The notes beneath the pieces are model-generated. The model was not told the origin of the DNA. It worked only from the letters and a program-made list of their open reading frames with translations, and ran no database searches. A program made the position numbers and the translations under genes. From Bdellovibrionales bacterium CG10_big_fil_rev_8_21_14_0_10_45_34 (lineage in GTDB: Bacteria > Bdellovibrionota > Bdellovibrionia > Bdellovibrionales > 1-14-0-10-45-34), in the NCBI GenBank assembly GCA_002778785.1, contig PEZS01000006.1, positions 264,537 to 328,536 on the forward strand: 64,000 nucleotides of DNA, given 5' to 3'. Below are positions 9,191 to 18,316 of the stretch, piece after piece. Within the stretch, counting starts at the first letter, position 1. Each line of letters starts with the position of its first letter.

Positions 9191-10009
9191 TTAGAGGCTT
9201 CGCTCTTTTTGTGCAGCAGAGGCGGGACGTCTGAGCAAATAATCTAGCAACCAAGGAGTGTAGTGCGACAATTTCAAAGCCAAGCTACTCTCTAAATTTG
9301 GCAAGATGGTAGATTTGCCGCGTGAGAGCTCTTTTAAGGTTACCTTCGCAATTTCCTCAGGTGACATCAGCTTTGCTTTGCTCTCAAGATCGAGCACTTC
9401 TTTAGGCTTAATGAGATTTTCTTTTTCAAACCCTGGGGTGAGGGTATTGGGCGGGCAAAGTACGGATACTTTTACCCCCGAGGGCTTCACTTCGTTTCGC
9501 AAGGCCCAACTAAAACCCATGACTGCAAACTTCGAGGCGCAGTAATTTGTGTAACCAAAGAGTCCTAGATATCCTGCCATCGACGAAACGTTCAAAATGT
9601 GACCAGAACTTCTTTCCAACATATGCGGTAGGACGGCCTTTACACAGTTGACCGTACCAAAGTAGTTCAGCTCCATCATTTGACGGGCATCTTCAAGACT
9701 CTGCTCGTGAAGGTAACCTGGAAGGGCCATTCCTGCACAATTATAAAGGTGGTCAATATGACCAAATTTGTCGATAAGATGGGCTGCAGACTTGTTAACC
9801 ATCTCGGGTAGAGTTACATCGAGTTTTTCAAAGTTTACTTTGCTATCCTGGAATACCCGGGTCGCGGTTTTAAACTTCGATTCGTTTCTCGCAGAAACAA
9901 CAACTGTTGCACCAAGCTCGACACATTCTTTCGCTAGATGCAGCCCTATGCCTTCTGTTCCACCTGTGATCCAAATCACTTTCTCTTTGATATATTTATC
10001 TGTCTTCAC
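9191..10009 (-). CDS. Short-chain dehydrogenase, 3-ketodihydrosphingosine reductase-like
   Basis: An SDR of 272 residues. The NADP-binding glycine motif is TGGTEGIG near residue 15, followed by NCAGMA, the catalytic Ser in NVSSMAG and the Tyr/Lys pair in YTNYCASK. Beyond this the CPPNTLTPGFEKEN segment resembles the substrate region of 3-ketosphinganine reductase (KDSR), where a PPDTxTPGFExEN pattern is typical. The enzyme would then reduce ketosphinganine to sphinganine. A C-terminal hydrophobic helix could attach it to the membrane. The neighbour downstream is an exported propeller protein. The general SDR call is firm; the substrate is inferred. Confidence 0.8.
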   Translation of the reverse strand: MKTDKYIKEKVIWITGGTEGIGLHLAKECVELGATVVVSARNESKFKTATRVFQDSKVNFEKLDVTLPEMVNKSAAHLIDKFGHIDHLYNCAGMALPGYLHEQSLEDARQMMELNYFGTVNCVKAVLPHMLERSSGHILNVSSMAGYLGLFGYTNYCASKFAVMGFSWALRNEVKPSGVKVSVLCPPNTLTPGFEKENLIKPKEVLDLESKAKLMSPEEIAKVTLKELSRGKSTILPNLESSLALKLSHYTPWLLDYLLRRPASAAQKERSL

Positions 10010-10129
10010 TTTTAAAAGACCTTTCTAAAGAGGCTTTACGGAATGATTCGTTTGTTAAGCTCACAGTAATCCTGTGATTTAATTCTAAGAAATATCAAAA
10101 TTGACGAATGCTAGGAAGTGCAAATCCAC

Positions 10130-10873
10130 CTAAAAAATACTTCTTACGCCAACCCCAGATTCGAAGAGGTAAATTCTCTGTGTGACGTCAGTGAGTCGGG
10201 TTTCGATTTGGCCGGTGCGCAAAAAGAGGATCCAACGTATTGTTTTGGGGCCAAACTCCATTCTGCCCTCGGCGTAAACTCGCCAATGTTCTTTGAGCGT
10301 AAGGTTTGCAGTTTCATTAGCGACCGCATAATTTCCTTTAAGGGCGAGTATGATGTTGAAGCCCATCGGGCTCACTGTGAGTATCTCGCCGTGAAAAAGT
10401 AAATCGGAAGTTTTCAGCGTTTTGAGTTCAAATACAGTGCCGCTTAACTCAAATAAAGGAGACTGAAAGGAGCCATACCCCAAGCCTAATGAAAGGCCGG
10501 GGAAGTCAAGATACGTTAATCCTCCGAAAGATGTTCCGGTAAAGGATCCGCCGCTAAGAAAGCTATAACCCTCAGGCGCCGTATAGCTCATAGATAAGTA
10601 GTTTGCCAGAGCATGGAGCCTGAAAGCTTTAGCTCGAAAAAGCGTCCATTCGAGATCTGAAGTGTAACCCACGCCATTGTTAAGTGCCGCTGTCTGGCTT
10701 GAGGAGATAAGGGCCAGCTTATCAAAATGGCCCCCGACTTTCACTCCTATCTCCATGGCGGAGGACGCAAAGCCATACACCAGAATAAGAATAAGAATGG
10801 ATGCGCTCAGGAATCTACGAATCAAAATTTTTGCCCCTTTAAACAGTCTAAAAACAGGGTGAGTTCTTAGCAA
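10130..10873 (-). CDS. Probable outer-membrane beta-barrel-like protein
   Basis: A 247-residue protein with a long basic N-terminus and a hydrophobic stretch at about residues 20-39 ending in an Ala-rich cleavage region (FASSAMEIG). The mature part is made of alternating hydrophobic strands with many Gly and aromatic residues, for example GFNIILALKGNYAVA, and the chain closes on GVGVRSIF, an aromatic C-terminus common in outer-membrane barrels. No family is recognised. The start may lie internally, since the first 17 residues look unusual for a signal peptide. Confidence 0.55.
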   Translation of the reverse strand: MLRTHPVFRLFKGAKILIRRFLSASILILILVYGFASSAMEIGVKVGGHFDKLALISSSQTAALNNGVGYTSDLEWTLFRAKAFRLHALANYLSMSYTAPEGYSFLSGGSFTGTSFGGLTYLDFPGLSLGLGYGSFQSPLFELSGTVFELKTLKTSDLLFHGEILTVSPMGFNIILALKGNYAVANETANLTLKEHWRVYAEGRMEFGPKTIRWILFLRTGQIETRLTDVTQRIYLFESGVGVRSIF

Positions 10874-10920
10874 GCCTTACTGCATTTTGAAACTTCCCTT
10901 AAACAAGGTTAGAACCAGAT

Positions 10921-11889
10921 ATGGCTTCTTTTAGTCTTCGCATATTTTTAAACCCAGACCTCATAGACACGACTGAACGCACAGAGACCTTAGTTGAGAA
11001 AATATCAGTAGAAAAGATAGGTCTCGAGAAGAAGTTGGCTGAGAAGGCAAAGGCCACCTATCTAGATGTTTGTCCAAGGGTGATGCCGGTTGAAGATGTC
11101 ATCGCGTTGGTAAAATCCGAAGCAAAAAAAAATAGACGCACAGAAAAAGCAGAAAGTTTGGGTTTAAGACACAGTACCGAAACAAGGTCCGAGACCACTG
11201 AAATCTCCATGATTCTGACCCGGATTGGTTGGAGACTCTTTTGGGTGGATCAAAGTGGTTTCAATGAATTTGGCCTCGACTTTCACTCCGGCCCAATGGT
11301 AGCCAGGCGAAAATCAGTTGGTAAGTTCCAGCCCCTTGCTAAAGCCATCGGTGGAAAACCCAACGAAAATTGCGTTATCGACGCTACTTGTGGTTTCGGC
11401 ATAGACACTCTCGATCTATTGCAGCTCGGCTATAAAGTGTTGCCAATTGAGAAGAGCCTAATTACCGGTGAGCTGTTCGAAGAAGCGGTCGATAGAAGCC
11501 AAATTAGGAATGAGAATCTCCACCCTCTTGTTGTAGATGATGCTATAGCTCTTCTCGGCCTTACGGCAACACCAAGCGACGCAGGTAGGTTTTTTTGGTC
11601 TGAAACATATTCCCAATTTAGTGGCGGAAGACCGGCGGTGATTTATTTCGACTTTCTCTTTGATGATTTATCAAAAAAAGGCGCCCCCGACAAAAAGATG
11701 AAGCTTTTGCATTTGCTGGGAGACAAAATCCATACCCTCGAATCTGTTTTACAAAACAAATCACTTTTGAAGTCTCAGCCTGTATCTCGGTTGGTTTTTA
11801 AGATTCCTGCGGCGGAGGCTAGCAGCCTTCGAAAGTATGGCAGAATCTTTGAAAGCAAGATGGTTAGCTTCCTGATAACTCATCCCTGA
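10921..11889 (+). CDS. RsmJ-like class I methyltransferase (16S rRNA m2G1516 type), altered catalytic motif
   Basis: Residues 115-230 follow the RsmJ pattern: GLDFHSGPMVARRKS, then LAKAIG, the SAM loop VIDATCGFGIDTLDLLQLG and the acidic strand end VLPIEKS. In E. coli RsmJ the strand before the active site reads YLDPMFP; here it reads YFDFLFDD, so the DPxF core is changed. The first 75 residues are an extra N-terminal region not known to me. The 3' end overlaps the convergent coaX gene by 10 bp. The family call is good; whether it still methylates G1516 is uncertain. Confidence 0.7.
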   Translation: MASFSLRIFLNPDLIDTTERTETLVEKISVEKIGLEKKLAEKAKATYLDVCPRVMPVEDVIALVKSEAKKNRRTEKAESLGLRHSTETRSETTEISMILTRIGWRLFWVDQSGFNEFGLDFHSGPMVARRKSVGKFQPLAKAIGGKPNENCVIDATCGFGIDTLDLLQLGYKVLPIEKSLITGELFEEAVDRSQIRNENLHPLVVDDAIALLGLTATPSDAGRFFWSETYSQFSGGRPAVIYFDFLFDDLSKKGAPDKKMKLLHLLGDKIHTLESVLQNKSLLKSQPVSRLVFKIPAAEASSLRKYGRIFESKMVSFLITHP

Positions 11890-12653
11890 TTCATCTCAAT
11901 GGCATGAGAAAGTCCTTCCAAAACAAGATTTGGCAATACAACGTCAAAGAGTCTCTCAGCTTCAAATAGCCTTGCGAAACCACCTGTTGCTAAAACTTTC
12001 GTGGAGTGTCCATTGAAGCATTCTGATTGGATGCGAGTTATAATTTCTTTCATCATTCCTACATGTGACCAATAAAGTCCTGATTGAATGCTTTGTGCTG
12101 TTGACCTTCCAACAACAGAGACGGGGCTTACTATCTCGACAGAAGGTAGCTTTGCTGTTTTTGCCTCAAGAGCTTCCATAGAGATGCGAACACCCGCAGT
12201 AATGACCCCACCTAAGTAGTCCTTGTCTTTGGTGACAGCACAAAAGGTTGTCGCAGTTCCGAAGTCGATAATTATAAGATCGGAGCCTGGGTACCTTTTA
12301 ACGGCAGCTACTGCATTGGCAATTCTATCTGAGCCGACCTCGATCGGGTTGTGATACTTAATCCTCAACCCGGTTTTTACGCCCGCTCCAAAAATAAAAG
12401 GCTCAATTCCAAAGTATTTAAGACATGCGCCTCTTAATGAGTGAAGCAGCTGCGGCACAACAGTGGCAATTCCAATGCTATGGATGCCTGATGGCTCTAT
12501 GCCGTTTTCTCTCACAATGCTTTTTAAAAAAAGTCCGTACTCATCCGATGATGAAGTTGATGTTGAACTCTTTCTAAAGGTGAACTTGAGTTCATTGGCG
12601 TTGTAGAGGCCTCCGTATATTTGACTGTTTCCGACGTCTAAGCAAAGTCTCAC
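11880..12653 (-). CDS. coaX: Type III pantothenate kinase
   Basis: First step of CoA synthesis: ATP-dependent phosphorylation of pantothenate. Seen are the ASKHA phosphate loop CLDVGNSQI at the N-terminus, VGSDRIANAVAA and DFGTATTFCAV. The frame is open to an ATG at 12710, but that would add 19 residues before the phosphate loop. The GTG at 12653 is preferred: it overlaps the panC stop in a GTGA, has AAGGAG 7 bases upstream, and gives 257 residues, normal for CoaX. It is the last gene of the pantothenate operon. Confidence 0.92.
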   Translation of the reverse strand: MRLCLDVGNSQIYGGLYNANELKFTFRKSSTSTSSSDEYGLFLKSIVRENGIEPSGIHSIGIATVVPQLLHSLRGACLKYFGIEPFIFGAGVKTGLRIKYHNPIEVGSDRIANAVAAVKRYPGSDLIIIDFGTATTFCAVTKDKDYLGGVITAGVRISMEALEAKTAKLPSVEIVSPVSVVGRSTAQSIQSGLYWSHVGMMKEIITRIQSECFNGHSTKVLATGGFARLFEAERLFDVVLPNLVLEGLSHAIEMNQG

Positions 12654-13444
12654 GACACTTCTCCTTTTTGAACTGGTACGTTGTCTATCAGTCGAACCTC
12701 GTCGATCCATGCAGCCACTAAGACGCGGCTCCAGCGAATCTCTAAATATTCGATCTTTTCACAAATTTCATTGAGGTTGCTAAGCGTTTGATTGTAGGTA
12801 GCCGTGCCATTTGCAAACGCTTTGATAAGTCCGTAAATGCGGGTGGCGCTTTCGGCCCCCTTTTTACCAAGCCTTTGATTGCGTGAGCTCATCGCAAGGC
12901 CGCCGGTTTCTCGCACTGTTGGACACGCGCAGATCTCAAGCGGAAGCAAAAATGATTCCGCCATCTTTTTAATGAGATACAATTGTTGAAAGTCCTTTTC
13001 ACCAAAGTAGGCTCGGGTGGGTTGTACGAGGTTAAGAAGCTTGTTTACAACAGTTAACACTCCGCTGAAGTGGCCGGGGCGAAACTGACCGCAAAGTATC
13101 CTGCTGTCTTGTGTTTCCTCGACTAAAACTTCGTAACCGTTCGGATACATCTCTTCGGGCTTAGGCGCGATGAGAAAGTTTGCTCCCCATAGACTAAGCA
13201 ATTTATGATCGGCATCTAGCGTTCGCGGATACTTCTCGAAGTCTGAGGGATCATTGAATTGAGTTGGGTTTACAAATATTGAAACGACGGTTCTGTCGTT
13301 TTCCTCAAGAGATTTTTCAATCAAAGAACGGTGCCCATCATGAAGTGCGCCCATAGTAGGCACAAAACCAACTGAATCACCTAGCTCCAAATGTCGCGAC
13401 CGTATTTCACGCCACTCTTTTAGATCAACTATCCAGTCCGTCAT
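12650..13444 (-). CDS. panC: Pantothenate synthetase (pantoate-beta-alanine ligase)
   Basis: Joins pantoate and beta-alanine using ATP. The nucleotidyl-transferase signature PTMGALHDGHRSLI lies near residue 30, with FVNPTQFNDPSDFEKYPR, GxxRPGHFSGV and KDFQQLYLIKKM following in the usual order. A length of 264 residues is slightly short of the typical 280. The start overlaps the panB stop by 4 bp and its own stop overlaps the coaX start, showing translational coupling along the operon. No panD (aspartate decarboxylase) is visible in the window. Confidence 0.95.
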   Translation of the reverse strand: MTDWIVDLKEWREIRSRHLELGDSVGFVPTMGALHDGHRSLIEKSLEENDRTVVSIFVNPTQFNDPSDFEKYPRTLDADHKLLSLWGANFLIAPKPEEMYPNGYEVLVEETQDSRILCGQFRPGHFSGVLTVVNKLLNLVQPTRAYFGEKDFQQLYLIKKMAESFLLPLEICACPTVRETGGLAMSSRNQRLGKKGAESATRIYGLIKAFANGTATYNQTLSNLNEICEKIEYLEIRWSRVLVAAWIDEVRLIDNVPVQKGEVS

Positions 13445-14232
13445 ATTGTGCTTCCGTAAGAGTGTTCGGCCGATGGAAACTTTTGCTGCCTCACTTCGTC
13501 AATGTATGCATTGATGGCGGCTGTCACCCACTCGAGCGAGTCTGCGTAGTTCTTCACAAACTTCGGTTGATGGCCAGAGGAGAGACCTAGGAGATCTGTT
13601 ATCACAAGCACTTGTCCATCGCAGCCGGGGCCCGCTCCAATTCCTATAGTTGGAATCTTTAGCTGTTGCGTGATGTCACTGGCGAGCTGGGTCGGTAGAC
13701 ATTCTAAAACAACCAAGCTGGCTCCAAGTTGTTCGAGTGCAAGAGATTCCTCTTTAAGGCGCCTAACTGATTCAATGGTCTTGCCCTGAACTTTGTATCC
13801 AATTTGGTTGAAGGACTGAGGGGTGAGTCCCAAGTGTCCGACAACAGGTATGCCCATCAGTACTAGATGCTTAATGGTTTCCTCAATACCGAGGCACCCT
13901 TCTAGCTTTATGGCATTGGCTCCAGCTTTGAGCAGTCTCACTGCAGCTCGCGTTGCATCTTCTTGGCTGATTTGAAAAGTACCAAAGGGCAAATCGCTCA
14001 CAATAAATTTTTCTGGAGCTCCTCGCCGAACGCTTTCGGTATGAAGAGCCATCATTTCTAAAGTGGCAGGCAGAGTCGAGGGATGGCCATGAACAACTTG
14101 GGCCACACTATCGCCTACCAAAATAATATCAATATCTGTCTTAGCTAGGATTTGGGCCGTTAGGTAATCGTAACATGTTAACATCGAGAGGGGCCTTACA
14201 CCCTTAAGGGACAGAATTTCGCCTAGGCTCAC
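13441..14232 (-). CDS. panB: 3-methyl-2-oxobutanoate hydroxymethyltransferase
   Basis: Makes ketopantoate from ketoisovalerate with methylene-tetrahydrofolate. The metal and substrate motif GDSVAQVVHGHPST is near residue 40, followed by SDLPFGTFQ, AIKLEG and IGIGAGPGCDGQVLV. The length of 263 residues fits the family. The gene overlaps the upstream DUF2520 gene by 29 bp and panC by 4 bp. Confidence 0.95.
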   Translation of the reverse strand: MSLGEILSLKGVRPLSMLTCYDYLTAQILAKTDIDIILVGDSVAQVVHGHPSTLPATLEMMALHTESVRRGAPEKFIVSDLPFGTFQISQEDATRAAVRLLKAGANAIKLEGCLGIEETIKHLVLMGIPVVGHLGLTPQSFNQIGYKVQGKTIESVRRLKEESLALEQLGASLVVLECLPTQLASDITQQLKIPTIGIGAGPGCDGQVLVITDLLGLSSGHQPKFVKNYADSLEWVTAAINAYIDEVRQQKFPSAEHSYGSTI

Positions 14233-14956
14233 GGACTACCTCCTTGAAAATTTTGATTGTTAGTTTGTAGAGTTCCTGCAACTGATTATCACGAAGACTT
14301 TGGATATTTCTTTGAAGAGTCTCTTCATCTGATCTAACTATCGGGCCAGTAATTGCCCCCTCTCCGCTCTCCATATAGTTTTTAAGACTCTGTAAAGCTA
14401 AACTTCTGAAGTCTTTTACCGGGATTGGTAGGCGCTGCTGCCAAAGCGAATCCATAGCCAATAACATAAGAGATATGCCCGAAGACCCCAACACACAAAG
14501 CGAATGGTATAAAGCGCGCTGTGCCTCTGGGATTTCAGAAAAAGCATTTTCGCGAAAAGCCGGCAAGTGATCGCAAAAGCTCGATAAACTGTTGGGACTC
14601 ACAAAGCGGATATGATCATAAAACTGTTCGTCATAAAGTTTTTCAGAAGAAAAAGTCATTAACGGATGATACGAAGGTACTGGTTCAATATTAACCACCG
14701 CCGAGAAATGGCAAACGCTTGCCTGCGGCGCCCGTAGAGAAATTAGCTCAGCGGCTTCTTGAAGGTCTGCGTCGCGTGTTGCTAGAAGTACGTGGGTTGG
14801 AGAAATTGAGGTAGAGTTTCTCTGACTCTCTGAGATTTCTCTCCACGATCTGAAAGACACTTTCCAGGCAGGTTGTTTTTTTAATTGTAGCCAATGAAAT
14901 AAATGGCGGCCGAGTCGGCCGTCTCCCACAATCAAGTAAGAGGTATTTGGAGGCAT
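14204..14956 (-). CDS. Rossmann-like DUF2520 protein, candidate ketopantoate reductase substitute
   Basis: A 250-residue protein. An N-terminal Rossmann fold is seen in YLIVGDGRLGRHLFHWL, then VLLATRDADL and HFSAVV, and the DUF2520 landmark YHPLMTF. A helical C-terminal domain carries ALYHSLCVLGSSG and GPIVRSDEETLQRN, typical of this dehydrogenase-like family. It is the first gene of a unit with panB, panC and coaX and overlaps panB by 29 bp. The pathway needs an NADPH-dependent ketopantoate reductase between panB and panC and no panE is visible here, so this gene may fill that step. That role is inferred from position and fold only. Confidence 0.8.
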   Translation of the reverse strand: MPPNTSYLIVGDGRLGRHLFHWLQLKKQPAWKVSFRSWREISESQRNSTSISPTHVLLATRDADLQEAAELISLRAPQASVCHFSAVVNIEPVPSYHPLMTFSSEKLYDEQFYDHIRFVSPNSLSSFCDHLPAFRENAFSEIPEAQRALYHSLCVLGSSGISLMLLAMDSLWQQRLPIPVKDFRSLALQSLKNYMESGEGAITGPIVRSDEETLQRNIQSLRDNQLQELYKLTIKIFKEVVREPRRNSVP

Positions 14957-15068
14957 GGGTACCTGTCCTTTCAGATCAAGTCCTTGGATCTAGACGAGAA
15001 TACCTGAAATCGTCCAGGGTGCAAACGTTCTATTGGCGAGTGTTGACGAGTGTGATAGCGGTTAAAGT

Positions 15069-15620
15069 ATGAAAAAATGGCTTTGGATATTTATCGGAAT
15101 TGTTATTGGTGGTTCGGTGTATGCGATTTTTACCTTTGGTCTTCGGCCAAAGACAATACCGGTTATCAAGCCTTCGAACTTCGAAAACTTTGGGGCGATT
15201 GGTGCGACCGCGGCAAAGCTTCTTTGGCCCAGATTGTCTCAATATTCCAATGTAGTTTTTCTTTTCGAGAACCGAGACTTTGGATCTGAGCAAATCTATT
15301 TGGCATTTCAGGTGGAACTCAAGTCTAGAGAACTTGAGTCACAACCCTCGTTTTCGCAAATTCCCCTCGTCAACGAGCTTTCTTCGCTCTCCTCAGGGCA
15401 ACTCAATGTGTATGTCGTCAATCTGCAAACTTATTTGATCGCAGCCGATGCTGCCGAAAGGTGCGATCAGCTACCGCTTCTGGCCTTAAAGCAAATTGAT
15501 TGCTCCGTTATCGTCCAGCGCTCCAAAATAGAGAACTCCACAAAAGTGAATCACGGAGAACTTGCCGCTACCATGGAACAAAAGAGTAAAGATGAATTCG
15601 TCATTTACTACTTGAAGTAA
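15069..15620 (+). CDS. Hypothetical membrane-anchored protein
   Basis: A 183-residue protein with an N-terminal hydrophobic helix (about residues 4-24) after MKKW, pointing to a signal anchor or signal peptide. The rest is a mixed soluble domain with two Cys (in ERCDQLP and IDCSVIV) that could form a disulfide outside the membrane. No known family. It is convergent with the nucleotidase gene, 44 bp away. Confidence 0.6.
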   Translation: MKKWLWIFIGIVIGGSVYAIFTFGLRPKTIPVIKPSNFENFGAIGATAAKLLWPRLSQYSNVVFLFENRDFGSEQIYLAFQVELKSRELESQPSFSQIPLVNELSSLSSGQLNVYVVNLQTYLIAADAAERCDQLPLLALKQIDCSVIVQRSKIENSTKVNHGELAATMEQKSKDEFVIYYLK

Positions 15621-15664
15621 CTTGAAAATTCTAGTGAGAATTTACAAACCAAAATGTCTCGAAG

Positions 15665-17086
15665 CTACTCACTCTCAACAAGCTCTTTAGGCTCTGTAAC
15701 AATTGAGCGCGGCTCGTCTTCTACTTCATGGGCGAGAATTCTTCTGTATCCTCTAAAGTAGGTTCTAGATGAACACGCCAGTAGATCAGCCAGACAAGGC
15801 ATGTAAATGCACGCGTATCTCTCTAGCTGAGAGGCAAAAAAGCTTTCTTCGTTGCCAATTCTCATCATTTCGCCCCACGTCGGGTTAAAGTGTTGCTGGT
15901 ACTCAACAATCAGAGGAGAAATTTGGGCATCTATCTGTGATATTTCTTTGAGTACCTCTTGAATGTCTTCGCTGCCTGCATTGGCATCTCTTAAATCAAC
16001 AAGTTTTTGTTCAAGAGGCTCCTTCTCTTTCATTTTTTCATTGATAATTTTGGTGAGTCCGGAAGCTTTTCTGCGAGCAACTAGCTCACCTTCTAATTCG
16101 TCAACGACAAGTCCGGTCCTCCAATTGCAATCCTTTTTTAAGCGAACTATGTCGCCGTAAATATGGTCGCCAATATAAAGAATATCTTCGGCGCTGACCT
16201 CAAGACTTTTTGTAAATAGGGAGGCCGAACCGCCATGGTAAACACCTGGGGCGAGTTTATCATCAAAGATTGTCATCGTTCCATCATCAAGGTTTACCTT
16301 AAAGAAATTCAGTTTATCCCAAAAAAAGCGAGGTTTTTGAGCTCCCACTATGACGATTTCAAAAAGCTCAGTCCAGCTCTTGTGCTCACTAAGAAACGGT
16401 GTAATCGCAAAGTCGAGAAGTGCCTTCGTGTAGTCAAAATAGGAATTAGTAAGGACGAACAATTTTTTTCCACTTCGTTTATAAATCTCAAGACTTCTCA
16501 CAACATCAGGTTCGCAAACGACGAACTGACTGAGATTGCTTTTGACTTGATCTTTTAGCGAGTTATCTCGGTGGACCTCATCGAGGCACTGCTCAATATC
16601 AAATGAGATTGTCTCGTAACTTGGTAGTGAGTCTTTTTCTTTTAATTTGTCTTTGTAGTCGACGATCTGAGCGAACAGCAGAGCAAGTGATATAGAAAAG
16701 GCTGTATCTATGGCAAGAAAGTTGGGATCTGATAAATCTATATACGTTGTGCCATAGATTCTTTTTTGTTCGGCAAATTCTACACGACTAAGGCCGTGCA
16801 TACATTCTCTAATTCCGCCAAATCGATTTACCTTTATCAGGTTTCCGCGGCCGCGATCGATGATAAGCCCCCGTATGACTTTATCGAAAGCAAAACTTAG
16901 CTGGCGAAGGGCAGAAGGATAGTTGCGCGTCTCGATGAGTTTTTTAACGATCAAACTGTGAGAAAGCTTCTCAAATTCTTCACTGTTGTACCGGACGAGT
17001 GTGTGGTCCATGTCAAAACCAATATACTGAATACGTCGCAAGTTAAGTGTTCGATTCACATAAACTTTTGGTTTCAATTGGCTCAT
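15665..17086 (-). CDS. HAD-superfamily 5'-nucleotidase (HAD-IG type, cN-II-like)
   Basis: Hydrolyses nucleoside 5'-monophosphates, by family. Motif I is FDMDHTLVRYN with both Asp residues; a cap region with RGRGNLIKVNRFGG follows, motif II is FVLTNS, and motif III/IV is YIGDHIYGDIVRLK. A C-terminal helical, charged segment (about residues 335-400) may be a coiled coil. The open frame reaches an ATG at 17095, but AAGGAG touches that codon and lies 9 bases before the second ATG at 17086, so the latter is chosen (473 residues). Divergent from ribD. Confidence 0.85.
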   Translation of the reverse strand: MSQLKPKVYVNRTLNLRRIQYIGFDMDHTLVRYNSEEFEKLSHSLIVKKLIETRNYPSALRQLSFAFDKVIRGLIIDRGRGNLIKVNRFGGIRECMHGLSRVEFAEQKRIYGTTYIDLSDPNFLAIDTAFSISLALLFAQIVDYKDKLKEKDSLPSYETISFDIEQCLDEVHRDNSLKDQVKSNLSQFVVCEPDVVRSLEIYKRSGKKLFVLTNSYFDYTKALLDFAITPFLSEHKSWTELFEIVIVGAQKPRFFWDKLNFFKVNLDDGTMTIFDDKLAPGVYHGGSASLFTKSLEVSAEDILYIGDHIYGDIVRLKKDCNWRTGLVVDELEGELVARRKASGLTKIINEKMKEKEPLEQKLVDLRDANAGSEDIQEVLKEISQIDAQISPLIVEYQQHFNPTWGEMMRIGNEESFFASQLERYACIYMPCLADLLACSSRTYFRGYRRILAHEVEDEPRSIVTEPKELVESE

Positions 17087-17148
17087 TGTGTGCATCTCCT
17101 TAGGCCGGATGTTGTTCCCAGAGATTGATTATGTCATAATCTGAGCTT

Positions 17149-18291
17149 GTGATTGAGAGAAAACGTCCGAAGAAGTTAACAGATTCTGAAGCTATGGCAA
17201 TGGCCATCGAGGAAGCCAAGAAAGGGTTGGGGCATGTTGCGCCGAATCCACCTGTTGGCTGTGTCATACTCGATAGAGAAGGCAGGCTCCTCTCAAAAGG
17301 TTTTCATCAAAGGTTTGGCGGTTCCCATGCTGAGATTGAGGCTTTAAAAGGTATTTCTGCCGATAGTGTTGAAGGGGCATCCGTTTTTGTGACACTCGAG
17401 CCCTGCTCCCATTTTGGTAAGACTCCTCCGTGTGCCGACAAACTAATCACTCTTGCTCTTCGCAGGGTTGTTTTTGGAGTTGTCGACCCTAACCCTGAAG
17501 TTTCGGGCCGCGGGGCTGAGAGAATTGCGAATGCGAACATTCCTATTAGCGAGTATGAAGACGAAAACGGAGCCAACCTAAAAGGCGATTTAGAGGACCT
17601 TATAGAAGTCTTTTCAATGAATCAGCGTTTGAAAGCTCCTTTTGTCAGCTTGAAAGTCGCGAGTTCACTAGATGGCCAGATGGCCTTGAAATCTGGAGAA
17701 AGCCAATGGATCACCAACGAGGCCTCTCGCCATCACGCTCATTTTTTAAGGGCTACCCACGATGCGGTAATTATCGGCAGTCGAACAGTCGAGATAGACG
17801 ATCCAAAGTTGAATATCAGAAGAAGCGACTTCGCAGATCGGACTAACAAGGTAGTTGTAATGGATCCAGCGGGCAGTTTATTTAAGAAAAGAAAGGATCT
17901 TGCCCTTTACAAGGTAAGAGATCCTAAAGAAATTTTTTTCGTTGTTTCAGACAAGATGCCCGCCACGAACTCTGATGAGGTGAACATCATCAGACTGGCA
18001 GAGGAAGAGCCTGGTCAGTTCGATCTTAAAGAATTGTTGAAAGTTCTGTTTTCTACGGGAGTTAAGTCCCTTTTGCTAGAAGGTGGAAGCCACCTCTACG
18101 GAAGTTTTTTGAAGCAGCGCCTCGTGCATAGGATCTTCTATTATCAAGCTCCGATTCTATTGGGATCGACCAATGGGTTGTCATGGAGCTCCGGCATACG
18201 AGTAGGCCGAATGAGTGAAAGAATCTCGCTGAAGCGGGTCAAGATAGATCTTTTCGGAGATGACATTCTTGTTTCAGGTAGAATCGACTGA
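17149..18291 (+). CDS. ribD: Bifunctional riboflavin biosynthesis deaminase/reductase
   Basis: Catalyses deamination of the GTP-derived pyrimidine and then reduction of its ribose side chain. The N-terminal CDA-type deaminase has zinc ligands HAE and PCSHFGKTPPC. The reductase half starts around residue 160 with FVSLKVASSLDGQMAL and includes ESQWITNEASRHHAHFLRATHDAVIIGSRT in its expected order, then LLLEGGSHLYGSF. The start is a GTG; the first ATG, 14 codons in, also aligns with the usual RibD N-terminus and neither has a strong ribosome site. Other rib genes are not adjacent. Confidence 0.92.
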   Translation: MIERKRPKKLTDSEAMAMAIEEAKKGLGHVAPNPPVGCVILDREGRLLSKGFHQRFGGSHAEIEALKGISADSVEGASVFVTLEPCSHFGKTPPCADKLITLALRRVVFGVVDPNPEVSGRGAERIANANIPISEYEDENGANLKGDLEDLIEVFSMNQRLKAPFVSLKVASSLDGQMALKSGESQWITNEASRHHAHFLRATHDAVIIGSRTVEIDDPKLNIRRSDFADRTNKVVVMDPAGSLFKKRKDLALYKVRDPKEIFFVVSDKMPATNSDEVNIIRLAEEEPGQFDLKELLKVLFSTGVKSLLLEGGSHLYGSFLKQRLVHRIFYYQAPILLGSTNGLSWSSGIRVGRMSERISLKRVKIDLFGDDILVSGRID

Positions 18292-18316
18292 AAATCTATT
18301 TGTAGAATAGCAATAG

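Noticed and set aside
12654-12710. Longer coaX start at ATG 12710
   Set aside because: It would add 19 residues before the phosphate loop and overlap panC by about 60 bp, while GTG 12653 has a good ribosome site and a GTGA overlap.
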